Under the pieces are notes generated by a model. That model had not been told where the DNA came from. It worked only from the letters and a program-made list of their open reading frames with translations, and did no database searches. A program made the position numbers and the translations under genes. DNA of 59,894 nucleotides from SURF-21 sp964510515 (GTDB lineage: Bacteria; Actinomycetota; Geothermincolia; Geothermincolales; RBG-13-55-18), in the NCBI GenBank assembly GCA_964510515.1, contig CAZEAU010000015.1, forward strand, positions 1 to 59,894. Reading direction: 5' to 3'. The stretch's first letter is position 1. The number at the start of each line of letters is the position of its first letter. Shown piece after piece: positions 33,214-41,807 of the stretch.

Positions 33214-34380
33214 ATGATACGCAAGGAGTACCTGATGACCCCGGGACCCACGACCGTCCCGCCCGAGGTGAGCCTGCTGCAGGCCGAGCCCATCATCCAT
33301 CACCGCACCCCGGCCTATACCGAGCTTTTCGTGCGCCTGGTGGAGGACCTCAAGAAGGTCCTCCTCACCCGCAACGACGTGCTCACCTTCGCCTCCTCGG
33401 GAACCGGCGCCATGGAGGGGGCGGTGGCTAACTGCTTCAGCCCCGGCGACCGCGTGCTGGTGGCGGTGGGGGGGAAGTTCGGACAGCGCTTCGCCGAGAT
33501 GGGCAGGGCCTACGGCCTGGAGGTGGAGACCTGCGAATACCCCTGGGACGAAGCCGCCGATGCGGAGGTCATAGCGCACCGGCTGCGGGAGAGGCCGGAT
33601 ATCAAAGGGGTGTTAGCCACCCATTCCGAGACCGCCACGGGGGTGGTCAACGACGTCCGGGCCATCGGGGAGGCGGTGAGGGACAGCGGCGCCATCCTGG
33701 TGGTGGACTCCATCAGCGGGGCGGGGGCGCTGGAGCTGCGCACCGACGAGTGGAGCATCGACGTGCTGGTCACCGGCTCGCAGAAGGCCCTGATGACGCC
33801 GCCCGGGCTGGCCGCGGTGGCGGTGAGCCCCAAGGCCTGGGAGCGGGTGGAGGCGGCGGAGTCACCGGTTTACTATTTCAGCTTCGAGAAGGCGCGCAGG
33901 AAGTTCGCCTCCGAGAGCCCGCAGACTCCGTTCACCCCCCCGGTGAGCTTGGTCAGGGGCTTGTCGGCGGCCCTGGGCATGCTCCTGCAGGAGGGCCTGG
34001 AAGAGGCCTGGGAGAGGCATCGCGTGCTGGCCATGTGCACGCGGGCCGCGGTGCGGGCCATGGGACTGGAGCTCTTCCCCAAGGACCTGGAGCGCGCCTA
34101 CGCGGTGACGGCTGTGAAGGCCCCCGAGGGCATAGGCGGCGGGGACATCGTGGCGCGGATGAACCGCGTTCACGGCGTGATCATCGCGGGCGGGCAGGAC
34201 CGCCTGAAGGGGAAGATATTCCGTATCGGGCACGTCGGTTATTACGCCTTCCTGGATGTGGTGACGGCGCTGGCAGCGCTGGAGATGACCCTGGCGGAAC
34301 TGGGCCACGCCTTCGAGCTGGGGTCGGGGGTGGCCGCGGCGGAGAAAACATACCTGGAAATGGTCCCTTCGCCCGCGTGA
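33214..34380 (+). CDS. Class V aminotransferase (serine-glyoxylate/alanine-glyoxylate type), probable phosphoserine-pathway transaminase
   Basis: A 388-residue PLP enzyme with MTPGPTTVPPEV at the start, SGTGAMEGAV, the HSETATGVVNDV segment, and the PLP lysine in TGSQKALMTPPGL. Family members use alanine, serine, aspartate or phosphoserine as donors. Direct adjacency to serA (next gene, 79 bp) suggests it acts as the 3-phosphoserine transaminase, as in methanogens that lack SerC; this is inference. A 183-bp gap with a TGTGATAAT extended -10 (33066-33073) precedes it, so it may have its own promoter. Confidence 0.85.
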   Translation: MIRKEYLMTPGPTTVPPEVSLLQAEPIIHHRTPAYTELFVRLVEDLKKVLLTRNDVLTFASSGTGAMEGAVANCFSPGDRVLVAVGGKFGQRFAEMGRAYGLEVETCEYPWDEAADAEVIAHRLRERPDIKGVLATHSETATGVVNDVRAIGEAVRDSGAILVVDSISGAGALELRTDEWSIDVLVTGSQKALMTPPGLAAVAVSPKAWERVEAAESPVYYFSFEKARRKFASESPQTPFTPPVSLVRGLSAALGMLLQEGLEEAWERHRVLAMCTRAAVRAMGLELFPKDLERAYAVTAVKAPEGIGGGDIVARMNRVHGVIIAGGQDRLKGKIFRIGHVGYYAFLDVVTALAALEMTLAELGHAFELGSGVAAAEKTYLEMVPSPA

Positions 34381-34459
34381 GCGAGGGGGGCTGGACGGCA
34401 CGGTCAGGCGCCCGGTGGATATATACGGGCATGAGAACGAAAGGACACGGAGGAGCGAG

Positions 34460-36043
34460 TTGGCGCGTATCCTGGTCAAGGAGAGAATAGCGCAGGTGGC
34501 CGTGGAGATGCTGCGCAGGGATTTCGTGGTTGACTTCCTGCCCGACATGTCCAGGGAGGAGATGCTTGCCTGCCTGGGAGAGTACGAGGGGCTCATCGTG
34601 CGCTCGGCCACCAGGGTGGACGCCGAGGTCATCGCGGCCGCCACGCGCATGAAGGTCATCGGCCGCGCCGGGGTGGGCGTGGACAACATCGACGTCGAGG
34701 CGGCGACGAAACGGGGCATCATGGTTATCAACGCCCCCCAGAGCAACACCATCTCCGCCGCGGAGCAGACCATGGCCCTGCTCATGGCCATGTGCCGCAA
34801 CGTGCCGGAGGCGGTGAACTCCCTGCGCGAGAGGTGCTGGGAGCGCAAGAAGTTCGAGGGGGTGGAGCTCTTCCACAAGGTAATGGGCATAGTCGGCCTC
34901 GGCCGCATCGGCGAACTGGTCGCCCACCGCTGCCAGGCCTTCGGTATGCAGGTAATCGCCTATGATCCCTATGTCTCCGAGGAAAAGGGGAAGAAGCTGG
35001 GCATAGAGCTGGTGCGCGACCTGGGCGAACTGCTGTGCCAGGCGGATTTCATCACCGTGCACCTGCCCAAGACTCCGGAGACCGACCACCTCCTGGGGGA
35101 CGCCGAGTTCGCCGAGATGAAGGACGGCGTGCGCGTGCTCAACGTGGCGCGCGGCGGCATCATCGACGAGGGGGCCCTGCAGCGGGCCCTGGACTCCGGC
35201 AAGGTGGCCTCGGCCGCCCTGGACGTGTTCGAAAACGAGCCCGCCACGGACTGCCCGCTCATCACCCACCCCAAGGTGATAGCCACCCCGCACCTCGGGG
35301 CCTCCACCCAGGAGGCCCAGGACCGCGCGGGGACCATGATCGCGGAGTTCGTGGGCGCGGCGCTCAAGGGCGAGTTCGTGGCCAACGTGGTCAATTTGCC
35401 GGTGCCCGCGGAGGTGGACGAATCGGTGCGCCTCTTCCTGCCCCTGGCGGAGAAGCTGGGCCTGCTCCTCACCTACCTGGTGGAGGGACACGTGGACGAG
35501 ATAGAGGTGGAGTACCTGGGCGAGCTCGCCGGATACGAGACCGGGGTGCTCACCGTGGCCGTGCTCAAGGGCTTCTTCCAGAAAGTCGTTTTCGAGCCCG
35601 TCAACTACATCAACGCGCCGCTCTTCGCCAAGGAGAGGGGCATCGTTGTGCGCGAGACCAAATCCGAACAGACGTGGGACTACGTCAACCTCGTCATGGT
35701 GCGCGGCCGCCGCGAGGGGGACGAGGTGGCGGTGGGGGGCACCCTGGTGGGGCTCTCCAACGCGGAGCGTTTCGTGCAGCTCTACGAGTACGATATCGAC
35801 CTCGGACCCTCGCAGTACATGGCCTTCTTCCGCTACGCGGACATCCCCGGCATGATCGGCAAGGTGGGGACCATCCTCGGCGACCACGGCATCAACATCG
35901 CGCATATGCAGGTGGGCAGGCGGAAGATAGGCGGGGAGGCGGTCATGGGCCTCAACGTGGACATCCCCATCCCGGACGAGGTCATGGAGAAGATACGGCG
36001 CGTCCCCGACGTCAACGACAGCAAGTTCATCACCCTTTGGTAG
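34460..36043 (+). CDS. serA: D-3-phosphoglycerate dehydrogenase, long form
   Basis: First enzyme of serine synthesis. 527 residues: a catalytic domain with the Rossmann GLGRIGELVAHRCQAFG motif and the catalytic HLGAST segment, an intervening ASB domain (about 320-450), and a C-terminal ACT domain (FFRYADIPGMIGKVGTILGDHGINIAHMQVGR) that normally binds serine. The frame is open from 34415, but TTG 34460 is chosen because GGAGGAG lies just upstream and the protein then starts LARILVKERIAQVAVEML like other SerA proteins. Confidence 0.96.
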   Translation: MARILVKERIAQVAVEMLRRDFVVDFLPDMSREEMLACLGEYEGLIVRSATRVDAEVIAAATRMKVIGRAGVGVDNIDVEAATKRGIMVINAPQSNTISAAEQTMALLMAMCRNVPEAVNSLRERCWERKKFEGVELFHKVMGIVGLGRIGELVAHRCQAFGMQVIAYDPYVSEEKGKKLGIELVRDLGELLCQADFITVHLPKTPETDHLLGDAEFAEMKDGVRVLNVARGGIIDEGALQRALDSGKVASAALDVFENEPATDCPLITHPKVIATPHLGASTQEAQDRAGTMIAEFVGAALKGEFVANVVNLPVPAEVDESVRLFLPLAEKLGLLLTYLVEGHVDEIEVEYLGELAGYETGVLTVAVLKGFFQKVVFEPVNYINAPLFAKERGIVVRETKSEQTWDYVNLVMVRGRREGDEVAVGGTLVGLSNAERFVQLYEYDIDLGPSQYMAFFRYADIPGMIGKVGTILGDHGINIAHMQVGRRKIGGEAVMGLNVDIPIPDEVMEKIRRVPDVNDSKFITLW

Positions 36044-36065
36044 GGGCTTTGCGGCCACCAGGCAG

Positions 36066-36071
36066 TATAAT
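36066..36071 (+). promoter_or_regulatory. Consensus -10 box before leuA
   Basis: A perfect TATAAT lies about 99 bp before the leuA start in the 126-bp gap after serA. No convincing -35 is visible. The leader contains a short hairpin CATCCCC (36098-36104)/GGGGATG (36109-36115). Confidence 0.45.
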
Positions 36072-36169
36072 CATATGAGAGCAGCCTGCGCGCGGGGCAT
36101 CCCCGGGCGGGGATGAAAGACATTCGAGGCCGCTGCGGCGGCAGGCAGTCGAGGGGAAAGGAAAGAGCG

Positions 36170-37852
36170 ATGACGCAGAGGATATACGTCTTCGACACCA
36201 CGCTGCGGGACGGCGAGCAGGCCCCCGGCATCAGCCTCAACCAGAGGGAGAAGGTGGAGATCGCCGAGCAGCTGGCCCGCCTGGAGGTGGACGCCATCGA
36301 GGCCGGTTTCCCCGTCTCCAGCCCCTCCGAGTTCGAGGCGGTGAAGGCCATAGCCAAGAACGTCAAGGGGCCGATCATCTGCGCGCTCTCCCGCACCGAC
36401 CGCAACGATATCGACTGGGCCTGGGAGGCCCTGATGTTCGCGGAACGGCCGCTCATCCACACCTTCGTGTCCACCTCCGAATATCACATGAAGTACCAGC
36501 TCAAGAAGAGCCCGAGGCAGGTGCTGGAGATGGCGCGCGACGGCGTGGCCTATGCGCGCAAGTACGTGGAGAATGTGGAGTTCTCGGCCATGGACGCCAC
36601 GCGCTCCGACCCCGCGTTCCTCTACGAGGTCTATGCCGCCGCCATCGCGGCGGGGGCCACGGTGATCAACGTGCCCGATACGGTGGGATACGCCCTGCCC
36701 GAGGAGTTCGCCGCGCTGGTGGGGGGGATCATCGAGAACGTGCCCGGGGCCGAGGATGTCGTGGTCAGCGTACACTGCCACAACGACCTGGGCCTGGCCG
36801 TGGCCAACTCCATAGCCGCGGCCCAGGCTGGCGCCCGCCAGATAGAGTGCGCGGTGAACGGCCTGGGGGAGCGCGCGGGCAACTGCTCCCTGGAGGAGAT
36901 CGTGATGCTCATCAACACCCGCAAGGATATCACCGACATGACCACCGGGGTCAACACGCGTGAGATATACCAGGCCTCCCGCCTGGTCTCCATGCTCACC
37001 GGCTACACCGTGCAGCCCAACAAGGCGGTGGTGGGGGACAACGCCTTCGCCCACGAGTCGGGGATACATCAGGACGGGGTGCTCAAGCACCGCAAGACCT
37101 ACGAGATCATGCAGCCGGAGGACATCGGGCTGGTGGAGTCCGAGATCTACCTGGGCAAGCATTCCGGACGCCACGCGCTCAAGACCAAGCTGGAGGAGAT
37201 GGGGTTCTACCTGGACGACAAGGGCCTGGAGAGGGCCTTCATCCGCTTCAAGGAGCTGGCGGGCAAGAAGAAGGAGGTGGCGGTCAAGGACCTGGAGGCC
37301 ATCGCCCTGGACGAGATCCGCACCCTGGAGGAGCTCTTCCAGCTCGAATACATGCAGTCCTCCTCCGGCACCGGCGCCATCCCCATCGCGGCGGTGAAGC
37401 TGTCACGGGAGGGCAAGGGCTACGAGGCCACCTCCACCGGGAACGGGCAGGTGGACGCGGTGTGCAGGGCCATCCTCAAGGCCACCAAGGTAAGGGCCAA
37501 GCTCAAGGCCTACCAGGTGCAGGCCATCACCAGGGGGCTGGACGCCATGGGCGACGTCACGGTCAAGCTGGACATCGCGGACCACGAGGTGGTGGGGCGC
37601 GGCGTCAGCCCGGACATCATCGAAGCCAGCGCGCGCGCCTATGTCAACGCCATCAACCGTGCCGTGCAGAAGGGGTTGATGGAGAAGAAGAAGCTGGCCC
37701 GCCAGGCAAGGTCGTCGGCCGCCTCCGCCAAGAAGCCCGCGGCAAAGAAGAAGCCCGCGGCGAAGAAGAAGCCTGCGGCAAAGAAGAAGCCCGCGGCGAA
37801 GAAGAAGCCTGCGGCAAAGAAGAAGCCCGCGGCCAGGAAGAAAGCGCCATAG
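36170..37852 (+). CDS. leuA: 2-isopropylmalate synthase with a lysine-rich repeat tail
   Basis: Condenses 2-ketoisovalerate with acetyl-CoA, the committed step of leucine synthesis. 560 residues from ATG 36170. The TIM barrel has VFDTTLRDGEQAPGISL, VHCHNDLGLAVAN and the HESGIHQDGVLKH linker; the C-terminal LeuA dimer/regulatory domain (about 390-505) should bind leucine. Unusually, the chain then runs into a basic tail: after KKKLARQAR, six exact KKPAAK-type units (residues 521-556) and a final KKAP. This tail has about 25 lysines and resembles histone-H1/HU-type tails, not any catalytic element. Confidence 0.96.
   Translation: MTQRIYVFDTTLRDGEQAPGISLNQREKVEIAEQLARLEVDAIEAGFPVSSPSEFEAVKAIAKNVKGPIICALSRTDRNDIDWAWEALMFAERPLIHTFVSTSEYHMKYQLKKSPRQVLEMARDGVAYARKYVENVEFSAMDATRSDPAFLYEVYAAAIAAGATVINVPDTVGYALPEEFAALVGGIIENVPGAEDVVVSVHCHNDLGLAVANSIAAAQAGARQIECAVNGLGERAGNCSLEEIVMLINTRKDITDMTTGVNTREIYQASRLVSMLTGYTVQPNKAVVGDNAFAHESGIHQDGVLKHRKTYEIMQPEDIGLVESEIYLGKHSGRHALKTKLEEMGFYLDDKGLERAFIRFKELAGKKKEVAVKDLEAIALDEIRTLEELFQLEYMQSSSGTGAIPIAAVKLSREGKGYEATSTGNGQVDAVCRAILKATKVRAKLKAYQVQAITRGLDAMGDVTVKLDIADHEVVGRGVSPDIIEASARAYVNAINRAVQKGLMEKKKLARQARSSAASAKKPAAKKKPAAKKKPAAKKKPAAKKKPAAKKKPAARKKAP
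37730..37837 (+). repeat. Six 18-bp tandem repeats in the 3' end of leuA
   Basis: Six in-frame units AAGAAGCCNGCGGCNAAG encode KKPAAK (the last unit ends in AGG). Units alternate between CCC...GCG and CCT...GCA versions, which gives a 36-bp higher-order period and implies expansion by duplication of pairs. Copy number is likely variable between strains. Confidence 0.95.
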
Positions 37853-37871
37853 GGCGCCCGGGTGCACACGC

Positions 37872-39140
37872 ATGGGACAGACGATAACCGAGAAGATACT
37901 GGCGTGGCATGCCGGGCGTGACGAGGTGATGCCCGGAGACCTGCTCGGCGTGCGCGTGGACTTGGCCCTCGCCAACGACATCACCGCTCCCCTGGCCATC
38001 GCGGCCTTCCGCGCCATGGGGGCCGAGAGGGTCTTCGACCCCGCGAAGGTGGCGCTGGTGCCGGACCATTTCACCCCCGCCCGGGACATCTCCGCCGCCG
38101 AGAACTGCGCCGCGATCAGAAGCTTCGCCCGCGAACAGGAGATCGAGCATTATTTCGAGGTGGGCAGGGCGGGCATCGAGCACGTGCTCCTGCCCGAGCA
38201 GGGCCTGGTGCTGCCCGGAGAGCTGGTCGTCGGGGCCGACTCGCATACCTGTACCTACGGGGCCCTGGGGGCCTTCTCCACCGGGGTGGGCTCCACCGAC
38301 CTGGCCATGGCCCTGGCATTGGGCGAGGTGTGGCTGCGCGTCCCGGAGAGCATGAGCCTGCGCTACGAAGGCGAACTGCAGCCCTGGGTGGGGGGAAAGG
38401 ACCTCATCCTGCACACCATCGCGCGCATCGGGGTCGACGGCGCGCGCTACCGGGCCATGGAGTTCCGGGGACCGACCATCGACGCCCTCTCCATGGAGGG
38501 CAGGTTTACCATGGCCAATATGGCGGTGGAGGCGGGGGCCAAGAACGGCATTTTCGCGGTGGACGCCAGGACGCGCGCCTGGGTGGAGGGAAGGGCGCGG
38601 CGCGCATACCGCGCCTTCGCGAGCGACCCCGACGCCGCGTACGCGCAGGAGCTCACCTTCGACGCCGCCGCCCTCGAGCCGCAGGTGGCCTTCCCCCACC
38701 TGCCCTCCAACGTGCGTGCCGTCTCGCAGGCGGGGGAGATTGACATCGATCAGGTGGTCATCGGCTCCTGCACCAACGGGTGGTTGGAGGACCTGGAGAC
38801 GGCGGCGCGCATTCTCGAGGGCCGGGAGGTGCACCGCCGCGTGAGGGCCATCGTCTTCCCGGGCACGCCGCAGATAAAGCTGGAGATGATACGCCGCGGC
38901 TGGATGGAGACCTTCATCCGGGCCGGGGCCGCGGTCAGCACCCCCACCTGTGGGCCCTGCCTGGGCGGCCACATGGGGGTCATCGCCGCGGGAGAGAGGG
39001 CGGTATCCACCACCAACCGCAACTTCGTGGGACGCATGGGCCATAAGCAGGGGGAGGTCTATCTCGCCGGGCCCGCGGTGGCCGCGGCCTCCGCGGTGAC
39101 GGGCAGGCTCACCGACCCCAGGGAGGTGATGGGGGGATGA
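37872..39140 (+). CDS. leuC: 3-isopropylmalate dehydratase large subunit
   Basis: A 422-residue [4Fe-4S] hydro-lyase subunit (cluster cysteines in GSCTNGWLEDLE and TCGPCLGG; GADSHTCTYGALGAFSTGVGSTD). Located between leuA and leuB, it should isomerise 2- to 3-isopropylmalate and, in this citramalate-type organism, also (R)-citramalate to 3-methylmalate. It is clearly a paralogue of the large subunit at 23798. It starts at ATG 37872, 19 bp after leuA; the stop overlaps leuD (ATGA). Confidence 0.95.
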   Translation: MGQTITEKILAWHAGRDEVMPGDLLGVRVDLALANDITAPLAIAAFRAMGAERVFDPAKVALVPDHFTPARDISAAENCAAIRSFAREQEIEHYFEVGRAGIEHVLLPEQGLVLPGELVVGADSHTCTYGALGAFSTGVGSTDLAMALALGEVWLRVPESMSLRYEGELQPWVGGKDLILHTIARIGVDGARYRAMEFRGPTIDALSMEGRFTMANMAVEAGAKNGIFAVDARTRAWVEGRARRAYRAFASDPDAAYAQELTFDAAALEPQVAFPHLPSNVRAVSQAGEIDIDQVVIGSCTNGWLEDLETAARILEGREVHRRVRAIVFPGTPQIKLEMIRRGWMETFIRAGAAVSTPTCGPCLGGHMGVIAAGERAVSTTNRNFVGRMGHKQGEVYLAGPAVAAASAVTGRLTDPREVMGG

Positions 39141-39640
39141 AGGAGCTGGTCCTGGAGGGCAAGGCCTGGCGCTACGGCCGGGACGTCGATACCGACGTCA
39201 TCATCCCCGCCCGCTACCTCACCCTCACCGACCCCGCCGAGCTGGGGGCACACTGCATGGAGGACCTGGACCCGGATTTCGCGCGGCGCGTGCGTGAGGG
39301 GGACTTCATCGTGGCCGAGGAGAACTTCGGCTCGGGTTCGTCACGCGAACACGCCCCCCTGGCCATAAAGGGCTGCGGGGTGTCCTGCGTCATCGCCACC
39401 TCCTTCGCCAGGATCTTCTACCGCAACGCCGTTAACGTGGGGCTGCCTATCCTGGAATGCCCCCTGGCAGTGGAGGACATCCGCGGGGGCGACCGCCTGC
39501 GCGTGGACCTGGAGGGGGGGAGGGTGGAGAACCTCTCCAGCGGGAAGGTTTTCGCGGCCCAGCCCTTCCCCGACTTCATGCGGGAGATCATCTCCCGGGG
39601 AGGGCTGGTGGAATACGTCAGGAAACGCCTGGGGAAATAG
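39137..39640 (+). CDS. leuD: 3-isopropylmalate dehydratase small subunit
   Basis: A 167-residue small subunit with GRDVDTDVIIPARYL near the start and the EENFGSGSSREHAPLAIKG loop. Its recognition loop is Y27-L28-T29-L30, hydrophobic as expected for isopropylmalate-type substrates. It is coupled to leuC by a four-base overlap and followed by an 87-bp gap with GAGGTGAGGGT before leuB. Confidence 0.95.
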   Translation: MKELVLEGKAWRYGRDVDTDVIIPARYLTLTDPAELGAHCMEDLDPDFARRVREGDFIVAEENFGSGSSREHAPLAIKGCGVSCVIATSFARIFYRNAVNVGLPILECPLAVEDIRGGDRLRVDLEGGRVENLSSGKVFAAQPFPDFMREIISRGGLVEYVRKRLGK

Positions 39641-39727
39641 GCGTATAGTCAACGGAGGAGAAAACGCCCCGCCGGGCTTCGACCCGCGGGGGGCGGAGGA
39701 CGACTTTCAAGCAGGCGAGGTGAGGGT

Positions 39728-40786
39728 ATGCACAGGATAGCGGTGATCCCCGGCGACGGCACGGGGCCGGAGGTGGTCAGGGAGGGAGTCAAGGTCCTCG
39801 AGGCCGCGGCGCGCGTGGCCGGGTTCGACTACGACACGGAGTTCTTTGCCTGCGGCGGCGAGCGTTACCTGGACACGGGGGTGGCCCTGAGCGACGAAGA
39901 GTTGGAGGGCCTGCGCGCCTTCGACGCCATCTTCCTGGGGGCTATCGGCCATCCCGACGTCAAGCCGGGGGTGCTGGAGCAGGGCATCCTGCTGCGCATC
40001 CGCTTCGCCCTGGACCAGTATATAAACCTGCGTCCGGTGAAGCTCTACCCCGGGGTGGAGTGCCCCCTCAGGGACAAGGGGCCCGAGGATATAGACCTGG
40101 TGGTGGTGCGCGAGAACACGGAGGGCCTCTACGTCGGCAGCGGGGGCTTCCTGCGCAAGGGCACGCCGGAGGAGGTGGCGGTGCAGGAGAGCGTGAACAC
40201 GCGCAAGGGGGTGGAGCGCTGCCTGCGCTTCGCCTACGAATACTGCCGCCGCCGCGACCGCGAGCGCAAGCTCACCCTGTGCGGCAAGACCAATGTCCTC
40301 ACCTACGCCTGGGACCTGTGGGAGAGGGCCTTCGACGAACTGGCCGCGGAATACACCGACATCTCCACCGACTACGCCCACGTGGACGCCATCTGCATGT
40401 GGTTGGTGAAGAACCCGGAGTGGTTCGACGTGGTGGTCACCGACAACATGTTCGGGGACATCATCACCGACCTCGGGGCCATGATACAGGGCGGCATGGG
40501 CATCGCGGCGGGGGGCAACATCAACCCCGGGGGGACCTCCATGTTCGAGCCCATCGGCGGCTCCGCGCCCAAGTACACGGGCAAGGGCGTCATCAACCCG
40601 CTGGCGGCCATCTGCGCGGTGCAGATGATGCTCGACCACCTGGGGGAGAGGGATGCCGCCGCACGCGTCGAGAGGGCGGTGATGCGCGTGTGCGCGCATG
40701 ACCTCCGCTCCATGTCGGCGGGGAAGATGGGAAGGTCCACTTCGGAAGTGGGAGACCTTGTCGTAGAATACATCACGGAGGGATAA
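39728..40786 (+). CDS. leuB: 3-isopropylmalate dehydrogenase (tartrate/D-malate dehydrogenase-like clade)
   Basis: A 352-residue beta-decarboxylating dehydrogenase (GDGTGPEV; TDNMFGDIITD; GSAPKYTGKGVINP). Its substrate helix, GILLRIRFALDQYINLRPVKLYPGVECPL-type (key parts ILLRIRFALDQY and NLRPVKL), matches the TtuC/DmlA clade more than classic LeuB. Members of that clade accept D-malate, 3-methylmalate and isopropylmalate. In this operon it must serve leucine, and probably isoleucine through 3-methylmalate oxidation. Confidence 0.88.
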   Translation: MHRIAVIPGDGTGPEVVREGVKVLEAAARVAGFDYDTEFFACGGERYLDTGVALSDEELEGLRAFDAIFLGAIGHPDVKPGVLEQGILLRIRFALDQYINLRPVKLYPGVECPLRDKGPEDIDLVVVRENTEGLYVGSGGFLRKGTPEEVAVQESVNTRKGVERCLRFAYEYCRRRDRERKLTLCGKTNVLTYAWDLWERAFDELAAEYTDISTDYAHVDAICMWLVKNPEWFDVVVTDNMFGDIITDLGAMIQGGMGIAAGGNINPGGTSMFEPIGGSAPKYTGKGVINPLAAICAVQMMLDHLGERDAAARVERAVMRVCAHDLRSMSAGKMGRSTSEVGDLVVEYITEG

Positions 40787-40844
40787 GGAGAGGCGGCGCG
40801 CGGCGCCGCCGTCACGGAAGCGGCAGGCAAGGGAAGGAGTTCAG

Positions 40845-41762
40845 ATGCCGATCCCTGAAGTGGATAAGATATGGATGGACGGGGAGCTGGTGAACTGGGC
40901 GGAGGCCAAGGTACACATCCTCACCCATACCCTGCATTACGGCTCGGGCGTCTTCGAGGGCATACGCGCCTACGAGACCGCGCGGGGCGCGGCCGTGTTC
41001 CGCCTCGCCGACCACATCAAGAGGCTTTTCCGTTCCGCCCTCATCTACCACATGTCCATCCCCTATACGCAGGAGGAGCTCGGCGAGGCCACCAAGGTGG
41101 TCATCCGCGCCAACGCGCTCAAGAGCTGCTATATACGCCCCATCGCCTTCAGGGGTTACGGCGAGATGGGCCTGCACCCGCTCTCCAGCCCGGTCAACGT
41201 GGCCATAGCGGTGTGGCCCTGGGGGGCCTACCTGGGGGAGGAGGGCATCGAAAACGGCGTATGCGCCAAAGTCTCCTCCTTCCGCCGCAACGAGGTCAAC
41301 TGCATACCCACCGCGGCCAAGGCCACCGGCCAGTACCTCAACTCCATCCTGGCCAAGATGGAGGTGGTGGAGGCGGGCTACGACGAGGCCATCCTCCTTA
41401 ACATGCACGGCCATGTCTCGGACGGCGCGGGAGAGAACATCTTCCTGGTGCGCGGCGGTGTGCTCCACACCCCGCCCGCTGCCTCGGGAGCCCTGGAGGG
41501 GATAACCCGCGACGCGGTCATGCGCATCGCCGAGGACTCCGACATCCCCTGCCGGGAGAGGGATCTTGTGCGCACCGACCTCTATACCGCGGACGAGGCC
41601 TTCTTCACCGGTACGGCGGCGGAGGTGGTGCCCATACGCGCGGTGGACGACCGCGTCATCGGCGAGCCCGGCCCCATCACCCGGCGCATCCAGGAGAAGT
41701 TCTTCTCCATCGTCGCCGGCAAGGAAAAGGCCTACGAGGGCTGGCTGGATTATGTGGACTAG
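40845..41762 (+). CDS. ilvE: Branched-chain amino acid aminotransferase
   Basis: A 305-residue class IV PLP enzyme performing the last step of valine, leucine and isoleucine synthesis. It has KIWMDGELVNWAEAKVHILTHTLHYGSGVFEGIRAY at the N-terminus (conserved parts HTLHYGSGVFEGIR), the PLP lysine in NCIPTAAKATGQY, and the DGAGENIFLVR motif. Preceded by GGAAGGAG. It ends at the region where the citramalate synthase frame opens. Confidence 0.95.
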   Translation: MPIPEVDKIWMDGELVNWAEAKVHILTHTLHYGSGVFEGIRAYETARGAAVFRLADHIKRLFRSALIYHMSIPYTQEELGEATKVVIRANALKSCYIRPIAFRGYGEMGLHPLSSPVNVAIAVWPWGAYLGEEGIENGVCAKVSSFRRNEVNCIPTAAKATGQYLNSILAKMEVVEAGYDEAILLNMHGHVSDGAGENIFLVRGGVLHTPPAASGALEGITRDAVMRIAEDSDIPCRERDLVRTDLYTADEAFFTGTAAEVVPIRAVDDRVIGEPGPITRRIQEKFFSIVAGKEKAYEGWLDYVD

Positions 41763-41807
41763 GTGGAGCGGAGGCGCCCCACAGGCGCTTTGTCGGGGGG
41801 GCTGAGA

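Noticed and set aside
36075..36116. Possible leader peptide (ATG at 36075, 13 codons) before leuA, with a following hairpin, as a leucine attenuator
   Set aside because: It contains no leucine codons, lacks a ribosome site, and the hairpin has no T tract.
37639..37869. Minus-strand open frame with repeated GFFFAAGF units
   Set aside because: It is the antisense of the KKPAAK tandem repeat of leuA.
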